This document shows, piece by piece, positions 17,219-25,527 of a DNA stretch of 59,234 nucleotides. The notes under the pieces are model-generated. The model was not told the origin of the DNA, ran no database searches, and was given only the letters and a program-made list of their open reading frames with translations. Source of the stretch: an uncultured Prevotella sp. (lineage in GTDB: Bacteria; Bacteroidota; Bacteroidia; Bacteroidales; Bacteroidaceae); contig CAMVJQ010000008.1 of assembly GCA_947167845.1 (NCBI GenBank), positions 1-59,234 of the forward strand. Reading direction: 5' to 3'. The stretch's first letter is position 1, and each line of letters begins with the position of its first letter. The position numbers were made by a program, and so were the translations under genes.

Positions 17219-18357
17219 GCGAGTGGAAGAAGGTGAAGTTGGGAGATTTTATCTCATTACAGAGAGGGTATGATTTGACTAAAGAACAAATTGTTCATGG
17301 GCCATATCCCGTTGTTAGTTCTACTTCTATTATGGGCTATCATGATTCGTATAAAGTTAAAGCACCAGGAGTTATAATTGGACGTTCTGGAACTTTAGGG
17401 GAAGTTCAATATGTTAAAACGAATTATTGGCCACATAACACCTCTCTGTTTGTCAAGGATTTCAAAGGTAACGAGCCTCTATTTGTTTACTATTTCTTGA
17501 AAAATCTTGGGACTGATATTGCTGGTGGAGGCGCTGCTATACCAACATTAAACAGAAATCACCTTTACGTTCTTGACATAACGACACCGTCACTTACAAC
17601 ACAAAAAAGGATAACTACTGTTCTCTCCCATTATGACTTTTTGATAGAGAACTATCAGAAGCAGATAAAGTTGTTGGAGGAAGCAGCACAGCGGCTATAT
17701 AAGGAATGGTTTGTTGACCTTCGCTTCCCTGGACACGAAAACACCAAGATTGTGGATGGTGTACCTGAAGGATGGGAGAATACAAACGTCAACAACATTC
17801 TTACTTTCCATAGAGGGTATGACTTAACCCACAAAGAATTTGTTGATGGCCCTTATCCTGTTGTTGGCTCTACTTCAATAATAGGTAATCACAACAAATA
17901 TAAGATTGAAGGACCAGGCGTTGTAACGGGCAGGTCAGGGAGTTTAGGTGTGTACCAACTTATTTGGGACAATTTTTGGCCACATAACACGTCGCTTTAT
18001 ATAAGTGACTTTAAAGGACATAACGTGTTTTACATCTACTGCCTACTTAAAACAATAGACTTCACGACTTTGAATAGTGGCGGTGCTATACCTTCACTTA
18101 ACAGGAATACTCTTTCGAGCATAACTGTTATGGAGCCTTCCATAAGCTTGCAAGATAAGTTTTCAGAAAAAGTGATGCCAATGTTCAAGAGACAAAGACA
18201 CCTCCAATCCCAAGTTCGCCTCCTCACTGAAGCCCGAGACCGTTTGCTCCCTAAACTAATGAGCGGAGAGATAAGCGTAGATAAGGCTCAGTCCGTAACC
18301 AGCGGACTCGGAGTCCGTAAGGAACAAACTGGCAGTCCGAAGCCTTCGGACTCATAG
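17215..18357 (+). CDS. hsdS: Type I restriction-modification specificity subunit
   Basis: HsdS carries two target recognition domains (TRDs), each binding one half of a split DNA site, joined by coiled coils that act as rulers. Here TRD1 (about 1-150) and TRD2 (about 180-330) are close relatives of each other: both contain RGYDLT, GPYPVV.STSI.G, PGV..GRSG.LG, WPHNTSL, DFKG and AIP.LNRN. The helices YQKQIKLLEEAAQRLYKEWF and RHLQSQVRLLTEARDRLLPKL are the conserved spacers. The last ~20 residues (from about 361) are unlike the family and are encoded by palindromic DNA. The gene is visibly more AT-rich than hsdM and hsdR. Overlap with the previous gene is 4 nt. Confidence 0.95.
   Translation: MSEWKKVKLGDFISLQRGYDLTKEQIVHGPYPVVSSTSIMGYHDSYKVKAPGVIIGRSGTLGEVQYVKTNYWPHNTSLFVKDFKGNEPLFVYYFLKNLGTDIAGGGAAIPTLNRNHLYVLDITTPSLTTQKRITTVLSHYDFLIENYQKQIKLLEEAAQRLYKEWFVDLRFPGHENTKIVDGVPEGWENTNVNNILTFHRGYDLTHKEFVDGPYPVVGSTSIIGNHNKYKIEGPGVVTGRSGSLGVYQLIWDNFWPHNTSLYISDFKGHNVFYIYCLLKTIDFTTLNSGGAIPSLNRNTLSSITVMEPSISLQDKFSEKVMPMFKRQRHLQSQVRLLTEARDRLLPKLMSGEISVDKAQSVTSGLGVRKEQTGSPKPSDS
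18304..18352. repeat. Palindromes at the 3' end of hsdS
   Basis: GGACTC-G-GAGTCC (18304-18316) and AGTCCGAAG-C-CTTCGGACT (18334-18352) are two near-perfect palindromes sharing the AGTCC word, within the last 55 nt of the gene. Confidence 0.8.
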
Positions 18358-18390
18358 CAATGAGCGTAGTAACGAAAACCTAAGACGAAT

Positions 18391-21300
18391 ATGGCAAACG
18401 ACTATAGCGAAGACCAACTGATACAGAAGAGTACTGCCGACTTCATGGAAAAGGAGTTGGGTTGGAAGAGCATCTATGCCTTTGATCAGGAGAAGTTGGG
18501 GGCAAACGGCACGTTGGGGCGCAACAGCTACCATGAGGTGCTGCTGACTCGCCATCTGCGCCAAGCCCTGAAGATTTTCAATCCTTGGCTGACAGAGAAA
18601 CAGCTACAGGAGTGCATCGACAGCATGACAGAGCATATCAGTAGTCAGACGCTGATGCAGATAAACGAGCAGAAGTATAAGCTGATTCGCGACGGCATAC
18701 CAGTGACTCGCACGAAATCCAATGGCGAGACGGAGGAGGTTAAGGCCAAGGTCATCGACTTCGATTCGCCAGAGAAGAACGAGTTCCTTTGTGTCAGGGA
18801 AATGTGGGTGTACGGTTCGCTCTATCATCGACGGGCTGACATCGTGGGCTATGTCAACGGCATTCCACTGCTCTTCATGGAACTGAAGAACCACGATGTG
18901 GAGGTAGCCGATGCCTTCAATCAGAACTATCGCGACTATCTCGACACCATACCCCAACTGTTCTACCACAATGCCTTCATCATGTTCAGCAACGGACTGG
19001 AGGCGCGTGTGGGCACTATCGACTCGAAGTGGGAGTTCTTCCATGAATGGAAACGACTGACAGAGGACGAAAAGGGCTGCGTGGACTTAGAGACCATGCT
19101 ACGAGGTATCTGCAAGAAAGAGAACTTCCTCGACCTCGTGGAGAACTTCATCCTCTATGACCATTCCGATGGCTTCACGGCTAAGATTATGGCACAGAAC
19201 CATCAGTATCTGGGGGTGAATCAGGCTGCAGAAATGTATCGCAACCGCCAGTATTTGAACGGTAAGTTGGGTGTGTTCTGGCATACGCAAGGCAGTGGCA
19301 AGAGTTATTCCATGTTGTTCCTTTCGCAGAAGATTCGTCGTAAGTTTGAGGGGGCACCCACCATTGTAGTATTGACAGACCGAGAAGAACTGAACACACA
19401 GATTAGCAAGCGGTTTGCCTATTGCGGTATGTTGGGCAACGTGGAAGCCAAACAGTTCATAGCCAGCAGTGGCGAAGACCTGAAAACAAAGTTGAAGGGC
19501 AATCCGTCGTTCATCTTCTCGCTCATTCAGAAGTTCAACGACCCCAAGGCAGAGCCCATCTACCCTGACCACGACATCATCGTGATGAGCGACGAAGCAC
19601 ATCGTACTCAGAACGGCATCTTTGCAGAAAATCTGGTACACCTGTTGCCAACGGCACATCGCATCGGATTTACAGGTACTCCCTTGTTGTCGAACGACAA
19701 CATCACAGAGCGAACATTTGGCAAATACGTCAGTATTTATGACTTCAAGCGGGCTATAGATGACCATGCCACCGTACCTCTCTACTATGAGAACCGAGGG
19801 GAGAAGATACAGGACTTGAAGAACCCAGAGATTAACGAGGAGATTGCTGCTGCACTGGAACAGGCTGGCGATTTGGATGCCTCGCAGTTGGCCAAACTGG
19901 AACGAGAGTTCAGCAAGGAGGTGCATCTGCTGACAGCCAAGAAACGGCTTCGCCTTGTGGCTCAGGACTTCGTGCGTCATTACAGTGACCTGTGGACATC
20001 GGGCAAGGCGATGTTCGTCAGTTATAATAAGGTGACGTGTGTGCGGATGTATAACTACGTACAGGAATACTGGCAGCGGGAAATCAAGCATCTTGAAGAG
20101 CAGATTGAAAAAAGCGACTCCCAGCAGGAGGTGCAGGAGATGAAGAGCAAACTGAAGTGGATGCAGGAAACGGATATGGCCGTTGTGGTGTCGCAGGAGC
20201 AGAACGAGGTACAGACCTTTGAGAAATGGGGACTCGACATCAAGACCCACCGCCAGAAGATGCAGGACAGGAAACTCGATGAAGAGTTCCAGAAAGCAGA
20301 TACCCCGCTGCGTATCGTATTCGTCTGTGCCATGTGGCTGACGGGATTCGATGTGAAGACACTATCATGCCTGTATATCGACAAGCCGATGAAGGCGCAC
20401 ACGCTGATGCAAACTATCGCCCGTGCCAATCGCGTGGCAGAGGGTAAGACCAACGGACTCATCATCGACTACATCGGCATCGTGAAAGCACTTCGTCAGG
20501 CTTTGGCGGACTATACCGCCAATCCTGGGGGGAGCACTGGAGGTAATGACCCAACTGTCGATAAACAAGAACTCATCAAGCATGTACTCAAAGCCATTGC
20601 CGCTGCTACAGCATTCTTACAAGAGTACAATTTCGAATTGGAAAGGCTGATTCATGCAGAGAACTTCATGAAACTGGCCTTGCTGAAAGAAGCAGCCAAT
20701 GCGATGTGTGAATCGGCAGAGACACGCAAGACCTATTGCACCTTTGCCACCACCCTGACGAAACTATGGAAGTATCTCGACCGCGAGGACATCACGACAG
20801 AGATGAAACAACAGAAGGATGCCATCGCGGCCATCTACAAGGAACTACAGAAGAAACGCAAACATGCCGACATCACTGACCTGAGTGTGGCTATCAACGA
20901 GATAGTGAATGACCACTTGGAGATAGAGGCAACTACTGCTGCTGAAGAAGGGCCAAGCCGTCGCTTTGACATCAGCGGCATTAACTTCGACCTGCTGCGT
21001 CGTGAGTTTGCCAAAAGTCGTGAGAAGAACCTGCTGCTGAAGGACATCCAAGAATTGCTTCAGGAACGTATCGCCCTGATGCTGGCTCAAAATCCGTCAC
21101 GCATCAATTTCTACGACAAGTACCAGCAAATCATCCACGACTACAACCAGGAACAGAACCGTGCCACCATCGAAAAGACCTTCGAGGAACTGATGACCCT
21201 CTCGGGTCAGTTGAGTGAAGAAGAACGCCGCTATGTACGTGAAGGCTTCAAGAACGATGAAGAACTGTCGATGTTCGACATTCTGATGAAGGACAATCTG

Positions 21301-21540
21301 AGCAAGGAGGACATCAAGAAAATCAAGAAGGTGGCCGTAGAACTGCTTGACAAGATCAAGCAACAGTTGGCAGGCATGGATCATCCATTCGACAAGCCTA
21401 ACACTAAGGCTACTATCATTATCACCATCCGCGATGTATTGTGGCAAGAACTGCCTGAGAGCTATAGCGAAGAAAGCATCATCCAGTATCGTGATGCAGT
21501 GTATAACTATGTCAGCCAGCACTATAGCGGGGTGGCATAA
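18391..21540 (+). CDS. hsdR: Type I restriction enzyme, endonuclease/translocase subunit
   Basis: HsdR translocates DNA with a helicase-like motor and cleaves it away from the recognition site. The 1049-residue protein has the N-terminal PD-(D/E)xK nuclease (RADIVGYVNGIPLLFMELKN, about 148-168), Walker A GSGKS near residue 302, the DEAH box near 401 (MSDEAHRT), motif III GFTGTP and later helicase motifs (FDVKTLSCLYIDKPM, then IARANR). The C-terminal helical region mediates assembly with HsdM. All catalytic motifs appear intact. A 33-nt gap separates it from hsdS. Confidence 0.97.
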   Translation: MANDYSEDQLIQKSTADFMEKELGWKSIYAFDQEKLGANGTLGRNSYHEVLLTRHLRQALKIFNPWLTEKQLQECIDSMTEHISSQTLMQINEQKYKLIRDGIPVTRTKSNGETEEVKAKVIDFDSPEKNEFLCVREMWVYGSLYHRRADIVGYVNGIPLLFMELKNHDVEVADAFNQNYRDYLDTIPQLFYHNAFIMFSNGLEARVGTIDSKWEFFHEWKRLTEDEKGCVDLETMLRGICKKENFLDLVENFILYDHSDGFTAKIMAQNHQYLGVNQAAEMYRNRQYLNGKLGVFWHTQGSGKSYSMLFLSQKIRRKFEGAPTIVVLTDREELNTQISKRFAYCGMLGNVEAKQFIASSGEDLKTKLKGNPSFIFSLIQKFNDPKAEPIYPDHDIIVMSDEAHRTQNGIFAENLVHLLPTAHRIGFTGTPLLSNDNITERTFGKYVSIYDFKRAIDDHATVPLYYENRGEKIQDLKNPEINEEIAAALEQAGDLDASQLAKLEREFSKEVHLLTAKKRLRLVAQDFVRHYSDLWTSGKAMFVSYNKVTCVRMYNYVQEYWQREIKHLEEQIEKSDSQQEVQEMKSKLKWMQETDMAVVVSQEQNEVQTFEKWGLDIKTHRQKMQDRKLDEEFQKADTPLRIVFVCAMWLTGFDVKTLSCLYIDKPMKAHTLMQTIARANRVAEGKTNGLIIDYIGIVKALRQALADYTANPGGSTGGNDPTVDKQELIKHVLKAIAAATAFLQEYNFELERLIHAENFMKLALLKEAANAMCESAETRKTYCTFATTLTKLWKYLDREDITTEMKQQKDAIAAIYKELQKKRKHADITDLSVAINEIVNDHLEIEATTAAEEGPSRRFDISGINFDLLRREFAKSREKNLLLKDIQELLQERIALMLAQNPSRINFYDKYQQIIHDYNQEQNRATIEKTFEELMTLSGQLSEEERRYVREGFKNDEELSMFDILMKDNLSKEDIKKIKKVAVELLDKIKQQLAGMDHPFDKPNTKATIIITIRDVLWQELPESYSEESIIQYRDAVYNYVSQHYSGVA

Positions 21541-21542
21541 AA

Positions 21543-22079
21543 ATGGAAATGGATATGTTGGAACGACCAAGAATCATCAATGTAGAACGCAAGCCAAGGA
21601 AATGCCCTGTATGTGGCAATAGTGTGGTTGATATAATCTATGGCACAGGTGATATGACTGAGTCAGAGTTTCTGATGGCATATCGAAGAGAGGGCATCTT
21701 AGGTGGTGACAATATTCCCCGCCGTCCTCCCATTTGGGCATGTTCGTGTGGATGCAAGCGATTTCGCAAGGTTAATCCGGATGGGACTGATGCCAAAGTA
21801 AAGGTGAAAATGCTAAAGGACATCAAGCCCAAGCGGCTGACAATCATTAACTGGACGACTCATTGGGCATCAGAGGCAATGAAGGAAGGACGCTGGGAGA
21901 TTGTACATCACTATCAGGTGGAAATAACCACGGATAAGGGAGAGACTGATACCCTAAAAATCACTGCCGTTGATGGTAGTGACGCTGAAGATCAAGCGAA
22001 AGAACTTGTTTCTGATGGTCGTATTGGGTTAAAAGGCAGAAAGTGCAAGTCTTTGGAAGTGTTTGACGATATAAAGTGA
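21543..22079 (+). CDS. Zn-ribbon protein of unknown function, part of the restriction operon
   Basis: The 178-residue product begins with a likely zinc ribbon: CPVCGN at residues 21-26 and a Cys-rich CSCGCKR cluster near residue 67. A mixed alpha/beta C-terminal part follows (TIINWTTHWASEAMKEGRW, ending GRKCKSLEVFDDIK). I do not recognise a family. It starts 2 nt after the hsdR stop and 7 nt before the NUDIX gene, with no promoter visible, so it is almost certainly in the same transcript. A role connected to restriction is inferred from position only. Confidence 0.75.
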   Translation: MEMDMLERPRIINVERKPRKCPVCGNSVVDIIYGTGDMTESEFLMAYRREGILGGDNIPRRPPIWACSCGCKRFRKVNPDGTDAKVKVKMLKDIKPKRLTIINWTTHWASEAMKEGRWEIVHHYQVEITTDKGETDTLKITAVDGSDAEDQAKELVSDGRIGLKGRKCKSLEVFDDIK

Positions 22080-22086
22080 GAAGACA

Positions 22087-22533
22087 ATGGCATATACATA
22101 TAAGTATCCTAGACCAGCAGTAACAGCAGACTGCATAGTCATAACAAATGAGGTTGAGCCTAAAGTATTGTTGATTCAACGTGGCAGTGAACCTTTTAAG
22201 GGATGCTGGGCTTTCCCTGGTGGTTTCATGAACATGGACGAGACAACTGAGAAATGTGCTATTCGCGAATTGGAAGAAGAAACAGGATTGAAAGTGAAGG
22301 AAGTGCATCAGATTGGAGCCTATTCAAAAGTTGATCGTGATCCAAGAGGCAGAACAGTTACTGTTGCCTATCTCGCTATCGTTGATTCGCCGATGTCTGT
22401 CTGTGGTCAGGATGATGCCGCCAAGGCTGAATGGTGGTCACTTTCCTGTTTGCCAAATTTGGCATTTGATCATTACGATATAATGCAGGATGCGATAAAA
22501 TGCTATAATTTGCATTTTTCACAAGGCTTGTGA
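22087..22533 (+). CDS. NUDIX hydrolase
   Basis: The 148-residue protein has a complete Nudix box (GGFMNMDETTEKCAIRELEE then ETGL), the metal-binding motif that hydrolyses nucleoside diphosphates linked to another moiety. The N-terminal RPAVTADCIV and the C-terminal LAFDHYDIM resemble the NUDIX proteins related to ADP-ribose pyrophosphatases and to the NrtR sensor domain, but there is no winged-helix domain, so it is not a regulator of that type. The substrate cannot be told. It ends the restriction operon; a new promoter follows before the next gene. Confidence 0.9.
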   Translation: MAYTYKYPRPAVTADCIVITNEVEPKVLLIQRGSEPFKGCWAFPGGFMNMDETTEKCAIRELEEETGLKVKEVHQIGAYSKVDRDPRGRTVTVAYLAIVDSPMSVCGQDDAAKAEWWSLSCLPNLAFDHYDIMQDAIKCYNLHFSQGL

Positions 22534-22567
22534 AAACATAAAAATTGATAAGCAAGAAATTAAATTG

Positions 22568-22575
22568 TAAATTTG
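22568..22575 (+). promoter_or_regulatory. -7 box of the DUF1848 gene
   Basis: TAAATTTG, 9 nt before the ATG at 22584; a TTG reading start at 22545 lies upstream of the box and was rejected. Confidence 0.7.
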
Positions 22576-22583
22576 CACCCAAT

Positions 22584-23651
22584 ATGGCAACATGGAATAA
22601 AATAGAGCGACCCACAGAGGACGGCGTCATGGTACCGATGCAAGCCCCTCTGATAGTTTCAGCAAGCAGGAGTACGGATATTCCGGCCTTTTATGCTGAC
22701 TGGTTCTTTCACCGTTTGGCGAAAGGCTACTCAGCATGGACGAATCCGTTCAATGGGGTAAAATCGTATGTCTCGTATGAGAATACTCGCTTCATCGTGT
22801 TCTGGTCGAAGAACCCACGTCCATTGTTGCCATACCTGCATATCCTTAAAGAGCGTAACATCAAGTGTTACATTCAATATACTCTGAATGACTATGAGCA
22901 AGAAAAGCTGGAAAAGGTTCCTTCCCTTGCTACTCGAATAGAGACATTCAAGCTACTGGTTGAACAGCTTGGGAAAGGTACTGTCATCTGGCGTTTTGAT
23001 CCTATGATACTGACGGACGATATATCTGTGGATGATTTGCTTCGGAAAGTACAGAATATTGGTGACCAACTGAAGGATTATACTGAAAAACTGGTGTTCA
23101 GCTATGCAGATATAGCCATGTATCGCAAGGTAAAGCATAATCTGGAAATCAATGGTATTCCTTATCATGAATGGGAAACTGAGCAGATGGAAGAATTCGC
23201 TGACAAGCTCTCCACCATAAATCGCGAAAGAGGCTGGAACTTTCAACTGGCTACATGCGGTGAGAAGATAGATATTACCAAATACGAGATTTCCCATAAC
23301 CGTTGTGTAGATGGTGACCTCATTACACGTTTGGCATGGGATGATAAGGAACTCATGCATTTCATGAAGGTGAAGATCGAGGACGTTCCTGCTCCTTCCT
23401 TGTTCGGTGATTCCGAATTACCGAAGGGAACTATACTATTGCCCAATAATCACTATTTTATAAGCACCCACAAAAAAGATCCTGGCCAGCGCCAGTTCTG
23501 TGAATGCATGGCCTCTAAGGACATCGGTGAATACAATACTTGTCCTCATCTTTGTGAGTACTGCTATGCGAATTCAACTAAAGAGTTGGCATTGCAAAAT
23601 TGGAAACGACATCAAGAAAACAAGTTGTCTGACACTATAACGGGGAAATAG
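22584..23651 (+). CDS. DUF1848 family protein
   Basis: The 355-residue protein belongs to DUF1848 (SRSTDIPAFYADWFFHRL near the N-terminus, VFWSKNPRPLLPYL, and a C-terminal Cys cluster CECMASKDIGEYNTC-x3-C-x2-CYAN). The CxxxCxxC-like pattern suggests a metal or iron-sulfur site; the family is distantly similar to photolyase-like or radical-SAM-like proteins, but its reaction is unknown. It has its own promoter, with a very short leader. It stands between the restriction operon and the recombinase, as cargo in the island. Confidence 0.85.
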   Translation: MATWNKIERPTEDGVMVPMQAPLIVSASRSTDIPAFYADWFFHRLAKGYSAWTNPFNGVKSYVSYENTRFIVFWSKNPRPLLPYLHILKERNIKCYIQYTLNDYEQEKLEKVPSLATRIETFKLLVEQLGKGTVIWRFDPMILTDDISVDDLLRKVQNIGDQLKDYTEKLVFSYADIAMYRKVKHNLEINGIPYHEWETEQMEEFADKLSTINRERGWNFQLATCGEKIDITKYEISHNRCVDGDLITRLAWDDKELMHFMKVKIEDVPAPSLFGDSELPKGTILLPNNHYFISTHKKDPGQRQFCECMASKDIGEYNTCPHLCEYCYANSTKELALQNWKRHQENKLSDTITGK

Positions 23652-23823
23652 TTATGCCAAACTTCATTGATATATTCCGACAAAGAGGCAAAATCTCATT
23701 CACAGGAATGAGAAGTGTAGCGATGTCAATGCTTCCAAACGATAAGATGAAGCTTGACACCTGAACTGGAGAAACAGTGCTCAGAGATAAACGCTTTTGT
23801 ATATCCGACAGTCTGTCCGGCGT

Positions 23824-24855
23824 ATGACTACAACGACTGACTTTGCAAAGCATCTGAGCCGCTTCCTGTCTGAATATCTGCCGCATGAGAGAAACGTGAG
23901 TCCCAACACCATCGCGTCCTATAGGGATGCTTTCCTGCAATTCATCGACTATATGAAGAATGATAAAGGGATATCCGTCGACCGACTTGGACTGAAACAC
24001 CTCACACGTAGCAGTGTACTCGGATATCTGAAATGGATCCTCGAAGTAAGGAAATGCTCTCCTGCCACCCGCAACTACAGACTGGCAGCCGTACACTCTT
24101 TTTGCTGGTATCTGCACTATGCTGTCATAGACATGATGGAACAATGGCAGAAGATACTCACCATAAAGGCGATGAGGACGAAAGGGACTACTCTCAACTA
24201 TCTGTCTGCGGAAGGTGTCAAGCTCCTGCTTGCCCAACCTGACACTACTACAAGAAACGGCAGAAGGCATCTTGCCATCCTCTCGCTGATGTATGATACA
24301 GGAGCACGTGTGCAGGAAATGGCAGACCTTACGGTAGACAGCGTGCGCATAAGCCATGAGCCGTATACCATACGCTTGTACGGCAAGGGAAGGAAGGCTC
24401 GCATCGTACCTCTTGTGAAAGAACAGGTGAAAATACTGCGTGAATATATGGAAGAGCATCATCTTGATGACTGTAGCAAAGGAGCCTCGCCACTCTTTTT
24501 CAACAGCAGGCATGAGAAACTGACGCGTGAGGGCATTTCTTATATCCTGACTACCTATGCGAATTTGGCAAGGAAAGTATCCCCCGATTTGATACCAGAG
24601 AGGATAAGCTGTCATTCGCTTCGGCACAGCAGGGCAATGCATCTTTTGCAGGCTGGTGTAAATCTCGTTTATATACGCGATCTTCTTGGTCATGTGTCGA
24701 TACAGGCAACAGATATTTACGCAAGGGCTGACTCAAAAGCCAAGCGTGAGGCTCTGGAGAAAGCATATGCAGACCTCGTCCCTAACCGTGACTCTGATAG
24801 GGAATGGGAGAAGAGCAAAGACCTGCGAGACTGGCTCAGAGACCTCGGACACTGA
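23824..24855 (+). CDS. Tyrosine recombinase (integrase)
   Basis: The product of about 343 residues has the N-terminal SAM-like core-binding domain (MTTTTDFAKHLSRFLSEYLP, then VSPNTIASYRDAF) and the catalytic domain with the full active site: Arg162 (TGARVQE), His264 and Arg267 (CHSLRHSRAMHLL), His290 (LLGHVS) and Tyr299 (TDIYARAD). It resembles the recombinases found in triplets (RIT elements) or alone in Bacteroidota. The two partner recombinases of a RIT element are absent. The ATG at 23824 was preferred over the one at 23797 because it begins at the usual family start. An extended hairpin follows its stop. Confidence 0.9.
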   Translation: MTTTTDFAKHLSRFLSEYLPHERNVSPNTIASYRDAFLQFIDYMKNDKGISVDRLGLKHLTRSSVLGYLKWILEVRKCSPATRNYRLAAVHSFCWYLHYAVIDMMEQWQKILTIKAMRTKGTTLNYLSAEGVKLLLAQPDTTTRNGRRHLAILSLMYDTGARVQEMADLTVDSVRISHEPYTIRLYGKGRKARIVPLVKEQVKILREYMEEHHLDDCSKGASPLFFNSRHEKLTREGISYILTTYANLARKVSPDLIPERISCHSLRHSRAMHLLQAGVNLVYIRDLLGHVSIQATDIYARADSKAKREALEKAYADLVPNRDSDREWEKSKDLRDWLRDLGH

Positions 24856-24867
24856 CTATTGTTATGT

Positions 24868-24932
24868 GAAGTGGAAGTGAGAAGTAATCTCACAAATATC
24901 TGATTATCAGGTATGCTTCTCACTTTACTTTG
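24868..24932. repeat. Long bipartite hairpin downstream of the recombinase gene
   Basis: AAGTGAGAAG (24875-24884) pairs with CTTCTCACTT (24916-24925), and the pairing continues imperfectly outward. Inside, ATATCTGAT and ATCAGGTAT form a second stem. It may be a transcription terminator of the recombinase gene or a recombination site for it. Confidence 0.55.
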
Positions 24933-24966
24933 CATAATGATAAACTTGTCATAATAAGCCTTATGA

Positions 24967-25287
24967 GAAGCTTTACATAATTTCTTTAAGCGTTTAAAAC
25001 AGAACTTCCCGTTGAAATACTTCCTTGGCGAAAACCGCAATGCCATTGAGATACAGATATGGGTGACCATGATAGCTTACCTCCTGTTGCGGGTTATGCA
25101 GACAAAAGCCAGAAGCAAACTGGGCTTCTCGAATATCGTGATGCTTACAAGGGCGACATTGGGTGCGTACATCGACCTCGTTACGCTGCTCAACTGTCCG
25201 AAACTCGACTGGAACCTGCTGGAACAACAGCGAGCGAGGTGGTTAGCAAGTCAGAATATCCAACAATTGGAACTTTTTCCCACATAG
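24967..25287 (+). pseudogene. C-terminal fragment of an IS4-like DDE transposase
   Basis: The frame is open from 24967 (stop just before) to 25287 and reads ALHNFFKRLKQNFPLKYFLG, then ENRNAIEIQIWVTMIAYLLL, then a QQLELF-like end. This is the typical C-terminus of IS4/IS1380-like transposases in Bacteroidota (the E of the DDE triad and the KxNFPLxYFxG motif). The rest of the protein and the insertion sequence ends are missing, so it is a remnant. Confidence 0.75.
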
Positions 25288-25527
25288 GAGGGGTTACTTT
25301 TTGAAGTGAAAACTAAATTTGCCTGTTTAAAGGCAGTTTCAAATGAATATTAATCAATTCCGATTTTTATCGGACAGCAATAATAGCCAATAAACTTTGT
25401 TAAAAAGTGGTGGTAAAGATATATCATTAGATATATTTTTTGTAAATTTGCACCCCGAAAACCGAAGATGATGAAAATAGTTTTCGGGATACACTTTGCA
25501 AGGTTAGGTTAATAAATTAAAATAGGT
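25288..25527. other. Gene-free stretch at the right island edge, upstream of the efflux operon
   Basis: No coding sequence is apparent. It holds a promoter-like TAAATTTG at 25314-25321, a small CCGAT/ATCGG hairpin (25360-25373) and the efflux promoter (25443-25450), 78 nt upstream of the adaptor ATG. Confidence 0.5.
25443..25450 (+). promoter_or_regulatory. -7 box of the RND efflux operon
   Basis: TAAATTTG, with a leader of about 75 nt before the ATG at 25528. No local repressor gene is present. Confidence 0.75.

Noticed and set aside
23635..24693. A 352-codon minus-strand open frame opposite the recombinase
   Set aside because: It lies over a recombinase with all catalytic residues, and its product has no family resemblance or promoter.
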